A stretch of 64,000 nucleotides of DNA from Ilyonectria destructans (GCA_020740775.1 JAHEWK010000011.1:558001-622000), one strand, 5' to 3'; numbered from the stretch's first letter, positions 36,502 to 50,168 are shown. Notes: generated from the sequence alone by a model not told the origin. A program made the numbers and translations.

Positions 36502-38227
36502 TCACCACTCATACCTCCATCTGACATCTTCATCTCCCTCCCAGTCCTTTACCTCCCCGACATCGGTAATCTCGGGTGCCAATTCAGCCCTCCTCTCATT
36601 CTCCTTCCTCAACCTCCATCCCAAAAAGGTCACTACCACAATATTTGCAATCAGGTAGGCCAATGCCATCGAGTGACCGACGATAAACCTTGGCCCATCA
36701 CCTGAGCGATAGAGCTGCGTGCCCATGACAGCGCCGAGGTTACCGATACTAATCTGCATCGCGTTGCCAATGGCGCGTTTTGTCTGCCCGGAGACGTTTA
36801 TCGCCGGCCAGGACAGCACCAAGGCAGTGGCCGGATAGATTCCAGCAGCAGCAAAGAAAGTTCCAGCATAGGACATTCCTGGTCGGGCTGTGGGATCGGT
36901 GTTTGCTAGCAGCAGGATATATCCGATCACTGCAACAGCCGAGGACCCAGCAATAAAGACGGCTCGCTTTCCAAGCTTTTCAGAGGCAACCGCAACGCTA
37001 AGAGTCGTAATAAACGCAACAGCATATGGAGGAATTGTAAGAAGCTGCGCTTTTGCTGCGGTGTATCCGAGGTCTTTGATAATAGTAGGCTAAAAGGTCA
37101 GCAAGAACTAGACACTGGGCTTCTTAACCTACCAAGAAAAGAGACAGCGTGTAAAGAGGCAGGCTCATAGTATGGAAGCCCAGCCCGTAAAGCCAACAGT
37201 TGGGATCGCGAAGGGCTTGAAGGACTGCATCCCAAGTGAACTCTTCGTCGTGAGTGGAATCGCTGTCGGCCGCGAGTCGGGTCTGGATGAATTGCCGTTC
37301 TGCGGTTGTCAGAAATCGGGACGTGCTTGGATAGTTCTCGATGAACCAAAACGCTGCTACAGCCACAAGGACTGTTGCGATTCCTTCCTAGAGCAAGTTA
37401 GTGCTGAATTCGACTACGGGGTCCGGTCTTACAAGAATAAAGATCCACCGCCAACCATTCTCCCACACCACGCCAGCCATTTTTCCAATTCCCTGTGTAT
37501 GTTAGCGTTGCACTGACGAAGCGAATCACCCGACTTACATATGCGAGAATTCCTCCAAAAGCTCCTGCAAGAGATGCAGCACTGAAGAAAAGCGAGATGC
37601 GGTACTGTCTCTCACGTCGTTTATACCACATCGAAAAGTAAAAGACCACACCTGGAAAAAGTCCACTCTCGGTGACTCCGAGGAAGAAACGGGCGATCCA
37701 AAATCCTGTCCGGCTCTGGACCACACCCAATAGTGTTGCAACAATACCCCAGGCGATTGTAAGTGTCGGTAGCCAAAGCCTAGGAGTTGTTCGCTTAAGA
37801 ACGATGTTGCACGGAACCTAGAAGCTGTCAGAATAGTTGCGCCTGTCTAGGCTGTCTAGGCTTGAGCTGACCTCGAAAAGGACGTAACCGATAAAGTAGA
37901 GCGTCAATCCTGTCAGGTACTGGTTGCCAGCTATCGTCTCATTAGCACAAATTCATGAATATCGATAGGTATCCGTACTCATGTGAAGGTCGTCGACCAT
38001 TCCTTCAATCCTTGCATTCCCAACTAGATGGTGTTAGAGACAACAGTGCATTGAATGACAAGCTCACCATTGCTACGGTCTAGAAACGACAGTAGATAGA
38101 GTATTCCGACGGCTGGAAGAAGTTTGGCATCGATTTTCCTCAAAAGGGATCTCTCGTTAATCTCGACATCGATAGTACCGGCGCTGTCGCTCTCAGGGGA
38201 CGATTCAACCACTTTGGAGTCTCCCAT
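36502..38227 (-). CDS. MFS permease, anion:cation symporter (Dal5-like) family, gene 1
   Basis: Seven exons on the minus strand: 38227-38068, 38023-37979, 37930-37872, 37817-37539, 37492-37433, 37387-37133 and 37089-36502; 481 residues. Family marks are LSFLDRSNVGNAR in the first helix, YVLFEVPCNIVLKR, GFWIARFFLGVTESGLFPG with FSMWYKRRERQYRIS, NGWRWIFILEG, and the second half starting LPTIIKDLGYTAAKAQLLTIPPY. About 12 membrane segments are expected in the plasma membrane. Relatives carry allantoate, nicotinate, pantothenate, vitamins or tripeptides; the substrate cannot be told. An in-frame ATG further upstream (38338) is less likely than 38227. It lies beside a second member of the family on the same strand. 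Confidence 0.88.
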
Positions 38228-38864
38228 GATGGCGGAGTGAATAACCAGATTGGCGTGTTTTTCAGATGGGACAACGGACTTGAATATAAGTATTCCTTCT
38301 TCAAAATTGCGCAATCGCCCCGTGGGGGATCCATGCATTATCCTCGTTCTAGCGCAAAGTATGCATTGAATTGTATTTCTTTTTGGCTTTTAAATGAGAT
38401 AATGACGTAAATTGAGTGAATTTTGTGATCGATTGAGACACAGACGTCGGGTTGACCAGTAACACAGGCTCTATCTTGCTTGACCAAATGTCGCGATAGA
38501 AGACTCGCCTTTCGTGCTTCACCGTTGTCCAATTAGGTGGATGGTTAGGTAGTCTCTGGCGATCATTTCCTCGAATGTTTAGCGCTGACACCCTAGGGGA
38601 TGCTTGATTCGTCAGCGTTGGAAGTGCACATGAACGCCTTGATCCTTTGCTCTTGCTCTCGAAACCTCGATATAATTCAGGATCAACTGGGTCTATTACC
38701 CCGCTATTCAATGATACATGAAGACCTGTGCGCCAGCTAATGGAAGCGCTCCACAATGCAGAGGTGATATGTACAATGTACGGCAACAAGACCGGCCCGC
38801 AATAATGTAGGAGTCGTATTCCACCATACTCGAAGTCTTAAACCCGCCGGCCTCAATTCCGACC
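38228..38864. other. Intergenic interval between the two MFS genes
   Basis: 637 bp carrying the promoter of MFS gene 1 and the terminator of MFS gene 2. Open frames here have no family-like sequence. Confidence 0.4.
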
Positions 38865-40498
38865 TTAGACAAGGTATCTGAATCCTCTTCTCATCCGCAA
38901 AGCCTCGTCATTGTCCATATCTTCCGCTGCAGCCGTCTGCTTTGCAACGTCCTGGTTCGTTTCCCAAGCAGACTCGCCTGCATCAAGTTTCTTGTTCAGG
39001 CCAACCAAGATCCATCGGAAGGCTGCGCAACCCATGATTGTTACGCCAAACATGGCCAGAACGATGCCATAACTCTGGCGGTAACCGTTCGCCTTGAGGG
39101 CCCAAACGTAAGATCCTGCCACGTTTCCGAGCTGGCTGAAGGCGTTGATCATTGCAATCGCAACAGCGCGCTTAGCAGGAGGTCGGGGGAAGGAGGAGCT
39201 GATCCAGGAGTAAAAGACGATGAATCCTGCGTAGGAACTGGCTTGTAGGAACAGAGCGACGTAGCGGGCGGCGACGTTGAGAGTAACCATGCTAATGATG
39301 AAACCAACCATGCCGACACAAATCGGGCCTACAATGTGCCAAAACTGCCAGAGGTTAGTCAATGTTATTGTAGGCATAATTGCGACAAACCTTTTCCTGT
39401 GTTCGATCCGAGTGCCATGCATTGATGAGCGAGATGATGCATGAGAACAGCCAAGGGGGAGAGCTCATGAGCAATGTGGGAACGTATCCAAAGCCAAGTG
39501 TTCCAGTAAGGGTGGGCTGCGACTGTTAGCTTCTTGGACAAGATGAGGAGTCTCTTGGACAAAGATGAGCTTACGAAGAATGCGTTGAATGAAAGACCGA
39601 CAACATAGGCGGTAAAGGTAATCATCATCAGATAGATCTTGACATCCTTTAACGCCAAGTTCAGGCCGTAGAACACGCCATTCTCGGCAGAGTCAGTGTC
39701 GGCCTCTCCAACATCCTCAATCATCCGGAGTTGTGCCACCTTGCGCTCCTCCTCGGTAAATCCTCTCGAGTTGTGGGGCAGATCTGGGAGAATAAAGGCA
39801 GCCGAGATGGCAATGCTCATTGTGACAGCGCCCTCAATCCAGAAAAGCCATCGCCATGCTGCATGTCCGAGAACGCCCTGCATATTCGACAAGACGCCAG
39901 CGCCAACCAGGGCTGAGAAAGCATTGGAGATGAGGTTGCCGCAAAAGAGAATGGCGTTTCGCTTGGTCAATTCGCGGCGCGTGTACCACTTGGAGAGAAT
40001 CAAGAGAGCGCCTGGAAGGAAAGCAGCTTCAATGAAGCCCAAAAAGAACCGGATAACCACCATGCCCGCAAAGTTGTGCACGTTTCCTGACAGTGTCGAA
40101 ACCAGCCCCCAAATCAACATGGCGCAGGCAATGTAGAGAGAAGGTCGCTCAATTCGATTGATGAGCATGTTGGATGGGACTTGCATCAAAATGTAGCCGA
40201 CGTACAAGATGCTCAGGCATGTTGCGTACTGGGTGTCGCCGAGTTTGAGGTCGTCCTGCAGGCCCTTGAGTCGAGCTGCCGCAATGTTGTTGCGATCCAG
40301 ATAATTCATAATATAAATGAGGACGAACAGAGCGCATCGAGTATCCAGCTTGCGCTTCATGCTTTGTTCGACCCTTTGTCGGTGAGCTGGGTCCATTCCG
40401 CCGAGTTGTCGCTGTTGCGACTCCACGTGGGAGTCGATGCTGTTTCTGGCTCCATCGTAGTCATCTTTGCCCGAGGGCTTTCCGGTTTCAGCAGACAT
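38865..40498 (-). CDS. MFS permease, Dal5-like family, gene 2
   Basis: Three exons, 40498-39575, 39516-39391 and 39344-38865, with introns of 58 and 46 bp; 509 residues. Signature parts are IYIMNYLDRNNIAAARLKGL, GYILMQVPSNMLINRI, VIRFFLGFIEAAFLPGALL with SKWYTRREL, AWRWLFWIEG, FGYVPTLLMSSPPW, INAWHSDRTQEKFWHIVGP, and the C-terminal FQxSSYAGFIVFYSWISSSF-like segment. Twelve membrane segments are expected. The substrate is not predictable by eye; this branch includes carriers of vitamins and organic anions. It differs clearly from gene 1, so the pair is not a recent duplication. Confidence 0.9.
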
Positions 40499-42665
40499 GT
40501 TAACGGCTGGCTGAATCGAGTCCGGTTGTTCCTATCAAACAAACAACAGAACAGAGGACCAACTTTGGGCAACAAGCTTACTCAAATACCATCGGTGTGG
40601 ATCTTGAAGTCAAAGTAAACATTGAGGCGGTGATTCTTACAAATCTTGATTCTTGAGCAAGGCGGTGGCGGGAGGTTACATTTTTGCACATCACCTGTCA
40701 AGCAAGACAAATTGGCGGGGTATGATCCCTACAGAGAACGGATATTTACCCGCAATACGACAAACCGGTGAAGATCGTCATAGTAACAGACCCGTAATCA
40801 CGCCGAAGTGAAACCACTGCGACAGGCGAATGCTACATCACGGTCTATCGCAGCCAATGCCCATTTCCCCATGCGGGGTACTAGAGCTGCAGTTGGTCGA
40901 AATCTGGGTCGCCCAGTTTTTGGCAAGGTTTGTGCGGAGTCTTGCGGAAGCTTGCGGAGTCTTGCGGAGGCTTGCAGCAACGGAGAAGCTCACGGTCAGC
41001 TCCTCGCAGCGCCTGGTCCACTATATGGATGCTCCAGCAAAGCTACTAGCTGCATTCAATACGCGTGTACAGGGATATACATGCATGCGGGGAAGTCGAG
41101 AGGGGAATGGAAGCAACGTTTCTTTCTCTCCAGGTTCCGAAAACGAGTTCCGATGATTATCCCCAAGGCTACTACCCTAGTTGTCATTGATCGAGTCATG
41201 TCGGAATACGAAGCTCAACAAATATTCTGTGCTCAGCGCCCTTGTATACTATGGGTTTGCTCCAGAGTCTTCCCTCTCAATCAATGGCTCAAGACACAGA
41301 GACTGTAGTTCAAGTCTGATCATCAGTAGATGTTGGAGCGCATCAGGCTAAATTAAGAGCCATTTCTTGCTCCATGTGACCCATAATTCAGTCTGCCGGA
41401 CTCCAAACTTGCCCGGACTACCGAGAGCATGCAAGGATGTACGGCATGAAGCATGAGGTGCATACCGGGACGGACTCCCCGAAGAGCGAGACTGTTGGTG
41501 GTGTGAGGCATAAACCACAATAATGGTGGAGATGTCAACTTTTGTTGGGGTAGCATCCACAGGCTGCCTCTACCCCATACAGCAAGGCGGGGTCAACCAC
41601 ATCCTGTTTGGAGCAGATGGAGTCGAGCAATATTATTTCCATTCCGCTGCCACTACGACCGGAGGCGACGGTCCCTTAAGAACAAGGCATACCCTCGACT
41701 CCAGACGGTACTGAGGGCCTGACAGAGTGGGGACGTGGCTCGTCTAACCAACTGCTATAGGGTATGATGATCAAGACTGGGAAGCATCAGTTTTGCAGTC
41801 TACAATTTCTTGGTTGAGTTTTACGTTGGCCCTTGTTGCATGTCACGGTTAAAGACACATTTACGGCTTGTACAGGGTCATGGGATATCGTAAGGAATAG
41901 CCAGTCTGGAGATGTGTTTGTAAACTGCAAAAGTAGAACGCTCCACTAGAGATCTCTCGTATTTCCGTATTTCCTGTTCAACAGTGTTTCCCCCTTCTTT
42001 TACAGTGTCCATTCCCTATTCCCTTCGTAGCGATAGCCGATTGTGTCGGCTGTTGCGGGGCCGGCTTGTAGCCGATCGGAACTCGCACCCGACGTCTGTG
42101 GGGCAGTGATCTACACACAGCACATCGTAGCTGCAGCGCATAGTTCATTTCTTTGCACTCAATTGTTTGAAGATCCTGACTACCTATTTGATGATTATAT
42201 CCTCCGCTTATTGAGAGACAATGTCTAGTTTAGCTATGACTGGAAATTGTTGGATCTCGTGCAGGTCTAAGTGCGTCCATTTTCTAGATGCAGTGTCCAA
42301 TTGTGTTGGCGTGGGGTTGTTTGAGCTCAGAACGATTCCCCATCAGTGGCATACATACCTAGGATGTGCGGGTGTTGCTATTGAAACACAATGTAAGATT
42401 ATGGTTGGTGGTACTGTGAGAATTGTATTTAAACAAATGTGTGCTCCATTCGAGAGTTTACCATGTAGTATCATCAGAATCATTGTTCAAAATGTGCATC
42501 TATTTACCCTATACCAGGTGCAGAGTAAAACTCGATCATCACAAATAGTGACTTTACTATCAAAGACGACTTCAGTCAGTCCTGGAAAGGAGGAACTAAT
42601 AAAGACTAAGAATATTAAATTATAGATAAGTCAAATAATGTCGGTGCAGAAAGTGGTCCAAATCT
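40499..42665. other. Gene-free interval of about 2.2 kb
   Basis: No supported gene. A 10 bp tandem repeat (CTTGCGGAGT and variants, five copies) lies at 40931-40980. The rest is moderately AT-rich with only short open frames. Confidence 0.4.
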
Positions 42666-44087
42666 CTAATCATTGCTTCTCATCTTTCCTCTTCCTACTG
42701 TCGCCTTACCAGACAGCTCGCTAGTCATAGCCACCTCGTACGTGACTTTGATATTGGGCTTGTAGATGGCATCAGGGACACACTCTTGATGATCCGCCTC
42801 CACTGCTTTCAAATCTGACGTTGACGAATAGATTTCTGCCTGAACTCCATATTTCGAATCCGTTTCTCTCACAAAATTGCCCTGTTTTGGTGCAGGAAAT
42901 TCGTCGAGTGCCAAGTTATTGTTGCTTCCCCCTCCCGAGGCCGTTGGCATACGCTCAAATGTCATCCTATTAGGCCGAGTCAAGGTGTAGGATTTGTCCG
43001 AACCGTCAGTCAATTTTGAACTGAATCCAGGGACCAATTTGGCAAGAAGAGGCCGCAGAGTGGCTAAAGATGCGCAGATGATGGCGCAGTTTATCTCGAC
43101 AACGGTCCACCATGCAGCATCCGTCGTGTCCCACGTCGGGTCTGGTGTAACAAGGCATTGGTGGAGCGTCGTGGCTCGAATGATAGATATGATGCATGTG
43201 CTTACGGTTCGAGGCAGTTAGCTTCGAGCTTCCAAAGTATCTTCAACTTGAACGGGAAAATTCAAACTTACAAAAGTCCCACAGAGAGAATAGCTACCAG
43301 ACAAAGCTTCCGCCTCCACCCCATATTTAGAGAAAACACTGTTGGCAAGGGGACAATGAAGATGATGAAGTCGGTGGCAATATGGAAGTAAGTCGTAAAG
43401 TACCAACTCGGGAAAGTCGGGAGGCAGGTATCCGCCATGGATGGCACTATAGCGGACAGGGGAAAGCAGGTAAGTGCGATCACTGGTAGCTGGACTACAA
43501 CCCATGTTGAAATGACGCATAACAGAAAAAGGGTGACTCGTTTCGTGGTCTTGGTCGAGAATATGCGACGATATTGTAATAGAAATGAAATCTTGACAAG
43601 ATTCATTCCTAAATTATGAACAATAATATTAACATAGAGAGCCTAATATGGTTACCAATGGTGAGACTAAGTTGCTTTATTCGGGAACGGATACGGACCT
43701 TTAACTGTTTCTGGATACGATCTGGCGGTAGAGTCCATACATGACGACCAAGGGCAAATTTTGCCTCTGGGACAGTTCTTAGAATTCATCTGTCTGCAAA
43801 TAACACCGGGACGACGTACCTAATATAGTCGCTATAGAAACGGCGATGGCAAGGACCTGAGCAAATTCATCAGCCGACAGTCCTAAGAGATCCTTCGGTA
43901 AGAAGTGTACCTGAGCAACGCAAATCGTCCAGTCATCGGGACCCAGGGCCTTGAGAAGAACAGCGCGAACGTAGAGCCTCAAGGTGACGATCAAAAAAGA
44001 CAATATCACAAAGGAGATGCAGATCGCTATGACAAGCGACGATCTGGACTGCGCATCGACAGCCGGATCCGAGCCGTGGGTAGCCAT
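42666..44087 (-). CDS. Pth11-like / fungal rhodopsin-domain seven-helix membrane protein
   Basis: Five exons on the minus strand, 44087-43911, 43856-43820, 43766-43656, 43608-43272 and 43200-42666, giving 398 residues. It has the fungal rhodopsin-domain pattern: a first helix SLVIAICISFVILSFLIVTLR, the GPDDWTICVAQVLAIA stretch, GRHVWTLPPD, KISFLLQYRRIFSTK, WYFTTYFHIATDFIIFIVPLP, RRKLCLVAILSVGLFTCIISIIR, then DAAWWTVVEINCAIICASLATLRPLL. The C-terminal ~120 residues are a cytoplasmic tail. Members act as putative GPCR-like sensors in the plasma membrane; the ligand is unknown. Exon 3/4 boundaries were chosen because only that join keeps frame, so residues ~96-108 are the least certain. Confidence 0.8.
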
Positions 44088-45249
44088 TCAGCAAGTGGTC
44101 GATGACTTGATGTGGAACAAAGAATCATGCAAGTTGGTGGAGTAGATCTGGATTCCCACTCTTCAATAGTGGTCTGCGACTGGTTTGTATACATATGAGG
44201 GTGCAGATCCATTAGCTAATAAAGATGGAAGTCTCGTGCAATTTGTCCAACCAATGCCAAACAGCCACAGAGAAACTAGTCCTTGAGTTGGCTTACCAGC
44301 GTTAAGACGAGGGTTGCAGCCACAACTAACACAAGGGTTTTGACTCATGCACCTAGCTCGGATCACCTCCGCGCTATGGTTAGTCCGCCGCGGTACTGTA
44401 CTTGCATGGAGACAGACGAATGATTGCCGCGAGTGCCTAGCTATGGCACCAATAACAGCGCACAAAAATATCGGACTCAACAAAGTGCTGGCTTGACAAG
44501 ATGGGATGGGCACATGATGATTTCTCGTCATCCCGACAGGGCGGTAGCCGCTGCAAGGATATCGGTGAGCTAATACTTGGGGGTGAGTTTCTTAAATAAA
44601 GTACCTGAAGCTTCGTGCATGGGAATGTCTTGCCCATCATTTGATTCCTCATCAAAAAGCCTGCAGCCGGCTGGGAAGCTCTCACATCCGCCCACAAGTG
44701 TGAACTGTGTTTGTCTTACTCATGGACATCCTCAAAGACACTAAATCGTCATTGCGGCTGTATCAGGCAAGGTGAGGTTCCATTTCAAAGATGGCTGCAA
44801 CACTCGGTAGCTTGCAAGGTTGGCCCTAAAAACGCCCACCAAGGCTCGAAGAAAAGTGCCTTTCTCAAAAGTACTACCAAAAGGCGCATCAAGCTACCTG
44901 CATTAAATCTAGGTACAGGGTCCTTAGAGGAACATTACCATCTTTCACGCTCCCCCTGAGAAACCAGGCGTTGAACTAGAGACATAGCTTCACTTATACT
45001 TATGGCGGCCACCAGTCAGCCACTAGTCCTTCGGAATCAAGCCCAAGGAATGGGCTGGGCTCTCGGCAGGCATCCCAAGCTTGGAAGCCCCTGAGTCCTT
45101 GCATTGATGTTCTAAGCACTAGACGCCTCAAATAGTATCCCCACGTCACTTAGCAGATCTTATTGGCGCAACTTTGAAGAATTCTCCCTGCTCCCCACAC
45201 ACGACATCAGCACTTTCCCCATTGAAGGTGTCTACATGCGCGCTGAACT

Positions 45250-45372
45250 TGCCCCTTGCCCCACATTCTAGCTGACCTGATTCTTTTAGAATCGATTTAG
45301 AATCGATTTTATGCCTTTAAATTTATAACTTGTGGGGCAAGATCAGGTCAGCTAGAATGTGGGGCAAGGGCC
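45250..45372. repeat. Fold-back repeat with ~30 bp arms
   Basis: The left arm (about 45252-45281, CCCCTTGCCCCACATTCTAG, then CTGACCTGAT) is matched almost perfectly in reverse by the right arm (about 45341-45371). A loop of about 60 bp carries two copies of TTAGAATCGATT. It may be a MITE remnant; no target duplication was found. Confidence 0.7.
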
Positions 45373-45380
45373 AGGTCACA

Positions 45381-45400
45381 GGGGGGGGGGGGGGGGGGGG
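45381..45400 (+). repeat. Homopolymer run of 20 G
   Basis: Twenty consecutive G lie eight bases beyond the fold-back repeat. Runs of this length are rare in fungal genomes and prone to slippage, so the true length is uncertain. Confidence 0.9.
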
Positions 45401-47823
45401 CAGGTTCAGATCTACTGACAACTCCCATTGAAGGGGCAATTAAAGCGAATCATAACGAACAGTGAACCCAACCCAGCTCTCGTCGCATGTGAGAGGGTAA
45501 AAGGCTCAGCCCCCAATGTGTCTCAGAATCTGCACCCAGCATTAGTCACTAGTGGAGATGATTGGATTGCCACTTCAAAGGATGATGTCGTTTATTCAAT
45601 GGATGCGATAAAAGCGGAAGGAAAAATATGATAGAAAAATGATAGGGTGATGTAATTAATGAATTCCGGTCCTCCCTGCCAAGCCACTTCGTCACTACAT
45701 AAAATAGAGAAAAGAAACTAATAAAAGTTTATTATGTAATATTTAAAATACATTTTACAAATTCTGTTTATTCAATTTATACTAGAATAGTATTATTATA
45801 TAACCTCAAGAATATTACACCCAGTGCAGTGCTTCTCAATGCAACCTGCTAGCAAGGGTTACAATACAGACATACCTGTAACAGTGTAGACAAGGAGTTA
45901 AATCAAGGTAAAGTGATGCTTGGAAATGAAAAGGAAAAGGATATGCCCAGTTTATTGGTGGGAGATGCATTTAGTGCAAACCGGGCCGGAGACAGAGAGT
46001 CTGGGATCCATTTGAGGATCCTCTCAGGGGAGGATAATGGGGAGGATAAGGTAGATCCACCGAGAGAGTGGGCGGACTGGATGGTTGGAGCACTTGATTA
46101 AATGCTTCTTAATACAACCGAAGGAGAGTAGAAATAAATTGCTACAAGCTGCTGCAACAGTTGGTGCAAACCACATGGCAAGACGGCAAAAACGAAGCGT
46201 CAAGATGAAAAGGGAAAAGCATGTCCATCCAATTGCTCTGGCAGTGCAATCACTTGAAGTAGTAGCTAGGCTTGCCAGGCTGGCCCTACAGTCATTTAAC
46301 CACCGGTGTCTTCCAGTACACAGCTCCCGAGTCACCACTTCGTGGTAAAGGGCCGACAGTGCTGGACTCCCAAGCTTCAAAGCACTATCGCAGAATTACG
46401 ATGCAATCATTTCAAATGTACTACTATGCAGAGTAGGTGCAAAGTGATTTTTAATATGGTGCCAGTTTCTTCCTCCGCCACCTCGTTAGAATCAACCGAG
46501 ATCGCCACCAGGAATGACGGATTCTAGGCTCTACATTCCTCTGCTGTCAGTACATTTTCAGGCAATCATTCCTTTCCTCAGGGAATGCGCTCGGTTCGCA
46601 GTGACTTCATCCGACAATGTCTCATTCTCAGACAAGGCCGCAGATGATTTGGATCAATAAGAGAACACGTCGTCCCTTCGGATAAACGGCTTCTTCTATC
46701 CATCCGTCAATTAGATCTACCCGTCAATAAGCGCAGAGATTGGATGAAAAGGAACCCCTCAGTCCTCAGTGAGTCACACGGCGACCCTTCAGTTCCGGAT
46801 AACGTTCAAGCAGGGTAGAAGCTGACGGATCTTTTGCAAGTCGCAGGCCGTTTACATCTAATGAAGGATAGTGTCGGTGGTTTAATGACGATCATTCTCG
46901 GCGATTTCTTCAAAGGACGCTCAAACCAAAGGTTCTTCCCGGGAGCTATACCCTTGGCAGGACGGATTAAGCGGCAAGCTTGCCCAATGAGGTGATTCGC
47001 ATCCCACAATGCAGCATCCACTCATCCATGTAAAATGGCATCACGCCTTGTCACTCTATCGATAATTCGTCCCTGATTACTCAAATCTCGAGCACGTACA
47101 TCGTAGACCAAGATATGGCACGAAGGAATCTTGAGTGCAGATGGCTTGATAAGCTTCGCTGTTGACTTGGGGTTTACTGCATCTAGGTTACCTCTGGCTG
47201 GACAGTAGTGTACCAAAATAGCATCAAGTGGCGATAGCAGTAAATGGTCCAATCAACGGCTAGATTTATACGATTAGAGATACTGCACGCACCTGCCCAT
47301 GCGGAGTATGAGCCTTACGGTGACCTGGTGGATTCACGCCGCACAAATGACCTCTTGGGTAGCGACACGCTCCACCTTTGTCAAGCGCTAAGACTCAGGA
47401 TTGATACGACGGGGACATGACGGGAATTGCAGCCGATTGTAGGCGAAGCCAATATTTACAGGGCCCGAGTGCATGGCAGCCAGTGTGGGGAGACTTGTTG
47501 TGCTTTTTAGCGGCAGCTTTTTGGTGTGGCCTTGGCAGGGTTGTATCCAGAAATGGAAGCTCCAAACGCATGGGACCTTTGGAGGGCCGGGGTCATGGGA
47601 TGCCCATCCACTGCCGGTTCGAAGGATTGCAGGGACCTTTGGGTCACTAAACGATGGCTATTGATTTGGGAGAGGAGCGCCTGTTCCGCGTTGTTAGCTT
47701 GAGGCTCGTACGTGGTTGTCATTGGGTGAATACCGAACTCGTACCGACTCGTGTGTCAGCAAGCCAACTTCAACATCGTGAAGACCTCTTTCATAGCAGT
47801 GAGGGAGGAATCAGGGCTAGCCT

Positions 47824-48243
47824 TTATCGTCGGTTTACCCGATTCATCCGTAAAATGCTTGTCAGTACAATCAACATAGTGACAGCTCCATCGACAGATG
47901 ACAGAACAGCGGCCGCAGTCCGCAAGCGCCCGCTGATATCTTTGATCCAGAATCCTGGGACAAGAACCCTGAGAGTTGCTTGATAGGCATCGGTTGGCAT
48001 CTCTCTCGTGGCAAACTGTACATAGGATCGGTTCGATGCAGGAAGTGGCAAGGGCTTAGGCTTGATGCATGGGCTGCCGATTTCAAAGGTCTCGTGCAGA
48101 TCTAGACGATCAGCTCCAGAAGGCCAGAGGGCTATTCTGTGTTTAGACGGAGCAGCCGAAGTAACCGAAGAAGGGTGACTAAGTTCTATGCCTCGTATGC
48201 ATTGTAGCCCGGTATGTTCATCGGCAGACTGTTCTCTTGACAT
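47824..48243 (-). CDS. Possible small hypothetical protein (139 codons)
   Basis: An uninterrupted minus-strand frame from ATG 48243 to 47824. The predicted protein has a mixed N-terminus and one hydrophobic segment near the C-terminus (AAAVLSSVDGAVTMLIVLTS). No family is recognised, no introns or promoter are evident, and it could be chance. Confidence 0.2.
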   Translation of the reverse strand: MSREQSADEHTGLQCIRGIELSHPSSVTSAAPSKHRIALWPSGADRLDLHETFEIGSPCIKPKPLPLPASNRSYVQFATREMPTDAYQATLRVLVPGFWIKDISGRLRTAAAVLSSVDGAVTMLIVLTSILRMNRVNRR

Positions 48244-50168
48244 GGCTTTACTGCACGATGTTCAGCGAGCTGGACCTTGACATGGAGACTCGCTGCAAGA
48301 CAACCTAAACATGCGGCTCTTGTCCCAGAGAAGTGGTAACCTCATATTCAGATCATCGAAAGTCCGGTTAGCATCGCCGTGGTCGGGCCCGGAAGCAAAA
48401 GTCCGTGGGACCACACCCTGGAGATCGTAGGACTGCACAGCAACCCTCTAGCATGTGGCAATCACACCCTAGCTGGCAGACTTGCATCTCGTGAGCCACT
48501 ACCTCGGGCTCCTGGCGGTCTTGATTGCTGGCCACTGTCGATTACTCGGAGAGATCCGAAAAGGGACCAGTTGGCCCCCAAAGTGGTGAGCCAAATACCC
48601 CAGAGTTGAGGCAAAAGGACTTGCCAAGACACAACAGACTTGCCTATTCAAGATGGTGAATTACAAAGCCGGAAAATGGGTTGGTATTGATAGCACGAGA
48701 ATAAAGTCTTGGCCTTATTTTAGAGTGGCCTGGGATTAGCGAGCTCAGGCCACGAGACCGTGCCACTCGTGCCAGGGCTGAATTACCCCGAGATCTACGA
48801 ATACGGCAGCGAAATACTCAAGTTAATTATTATGCATATTTCGCTGGACTCGGATGCTTAATTGACTAGCTCTCGTGATTGTTGTAGGCCAAACCTTGGA
48901 CTGTGGGGATGGCGCAAAATGAGGTTGACGATTCGCCGGGGATTTCTACGAGACGGAGGAGTCGACGGTTTGAGCTTGTTGATGCGGTGGGACGAGGTCC
49001 AGAAGCGAGCGCGCGCAAGATCTCCACTATGGTGAATCTCCTTATCCCAGCCAACAGAATGGCTGCAGACCACTCTATCTCTGGGATCACCACTCTATCT
49101 CTGCGACTATCTCTGTATCTCTGGGGGATCCAAAGCCAACCACTCCGCAAAGGTTCCCGGCGCAGGGTTGCCAAGCCTTGCAAAGGTCCCCCGAGTTTGG
49201 ACCGTGTGGCGCGTCGCCGGTGGACTGACTAGACCAAGACGGCATTTGAGCCGACGGGGGGATTGACGCATTGGGAGGGGAAGTGGGAGCCGCCATCCAA
49301 CGTCGTATGAGGCGCGTATGAGGCTGGTGCGAATGAAGGAGGGTATGAGACTGCCGCGGGGGTTGAGGCTGGTGCGAATGAATGAGGATGGAAAGCGATT
49401 GCGAGGTGACGCGTTGGAGCCACTTCCGATGGATGAGTGTATTTCCAGGGTTGGCGTGAATTTGAGACTTCAAATCAGTTCCACAGACCCATGTTACACT
49501 GGATGCGTGTGTTGGCCGGTCAGTATCACACTCGCCACAGCCATCGATCAACAGGTCAACCATCATCCCAACCACCAACCTTCCACCTCGTCTATCCGTA
49601 ACCACAACTCCGATGATACCTCACAATTGACACCAGCGTATCACCACCTCCTCCTCCCGCGGTGCCACCCGCCTCTCCGGGGGTGGAGTCGTCCAGGGCC
49701 CCTTGCGGCACAGATCGCGCATGGACAGCACGCACAAAAGTTCAGAGGCGATCGCCGACTATTTCCCCCGTTTGGGCAGCTGGCAAAGGTCCCGCGCCTC
49801 TCATTCGCCGACTGCTCGTTCGGGGCACAGATAAGGTGCGGAATCTAGCCTGGAACTTCTGGAATCGCCCGGTTCATCGTCAATGGGCCGTCGTGCGTCT
49901 GTCCAACGGGGTCTTGTCCAAACTGTGGCCTGCTCTCTCGTGGGACGATGCGCAAAAAGTCCCTAGGAGCTGCTCGAGTAGCAGGGGGAGACGTCCCCAT
50001 TGGGACTGCGGGAGTGTAGGTCGCGTTGGCTGTAGCTATCTCCCGACAGCGGAACTCTCAACCAGAGATGGATAAATATCACGGCCGCCCATCCCCTCGG
50101 TTTCAATCCAGGACCTTCAGCCGTACTGAGTTCGACACCATCGAGCCCTACTTCGACAATCCGCAATA

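Larger units (their letters stand above)
44088..50168. other. Gene-poor interval of about 6 kb
   Basis: Mostly AT-rich sequence without supported genes; one weak candidate at 47824-48243 is listed separately. It contains a fold-back repeat and a G20 run near 45.3 kb. Small duplications occur near 49318 and 49365 (GAGGCTGGTGCGAATGAA twice) and TCTATCTCTG-type repeats at 49070-49125. The right end carries the OPT promoter. Confidence 0.45.

Noticed and set aside
49087..49605. 172-codon minus-strand frame
   Set aside because: It overlaps short sequence repeats, has no splice context and no family-like composition.
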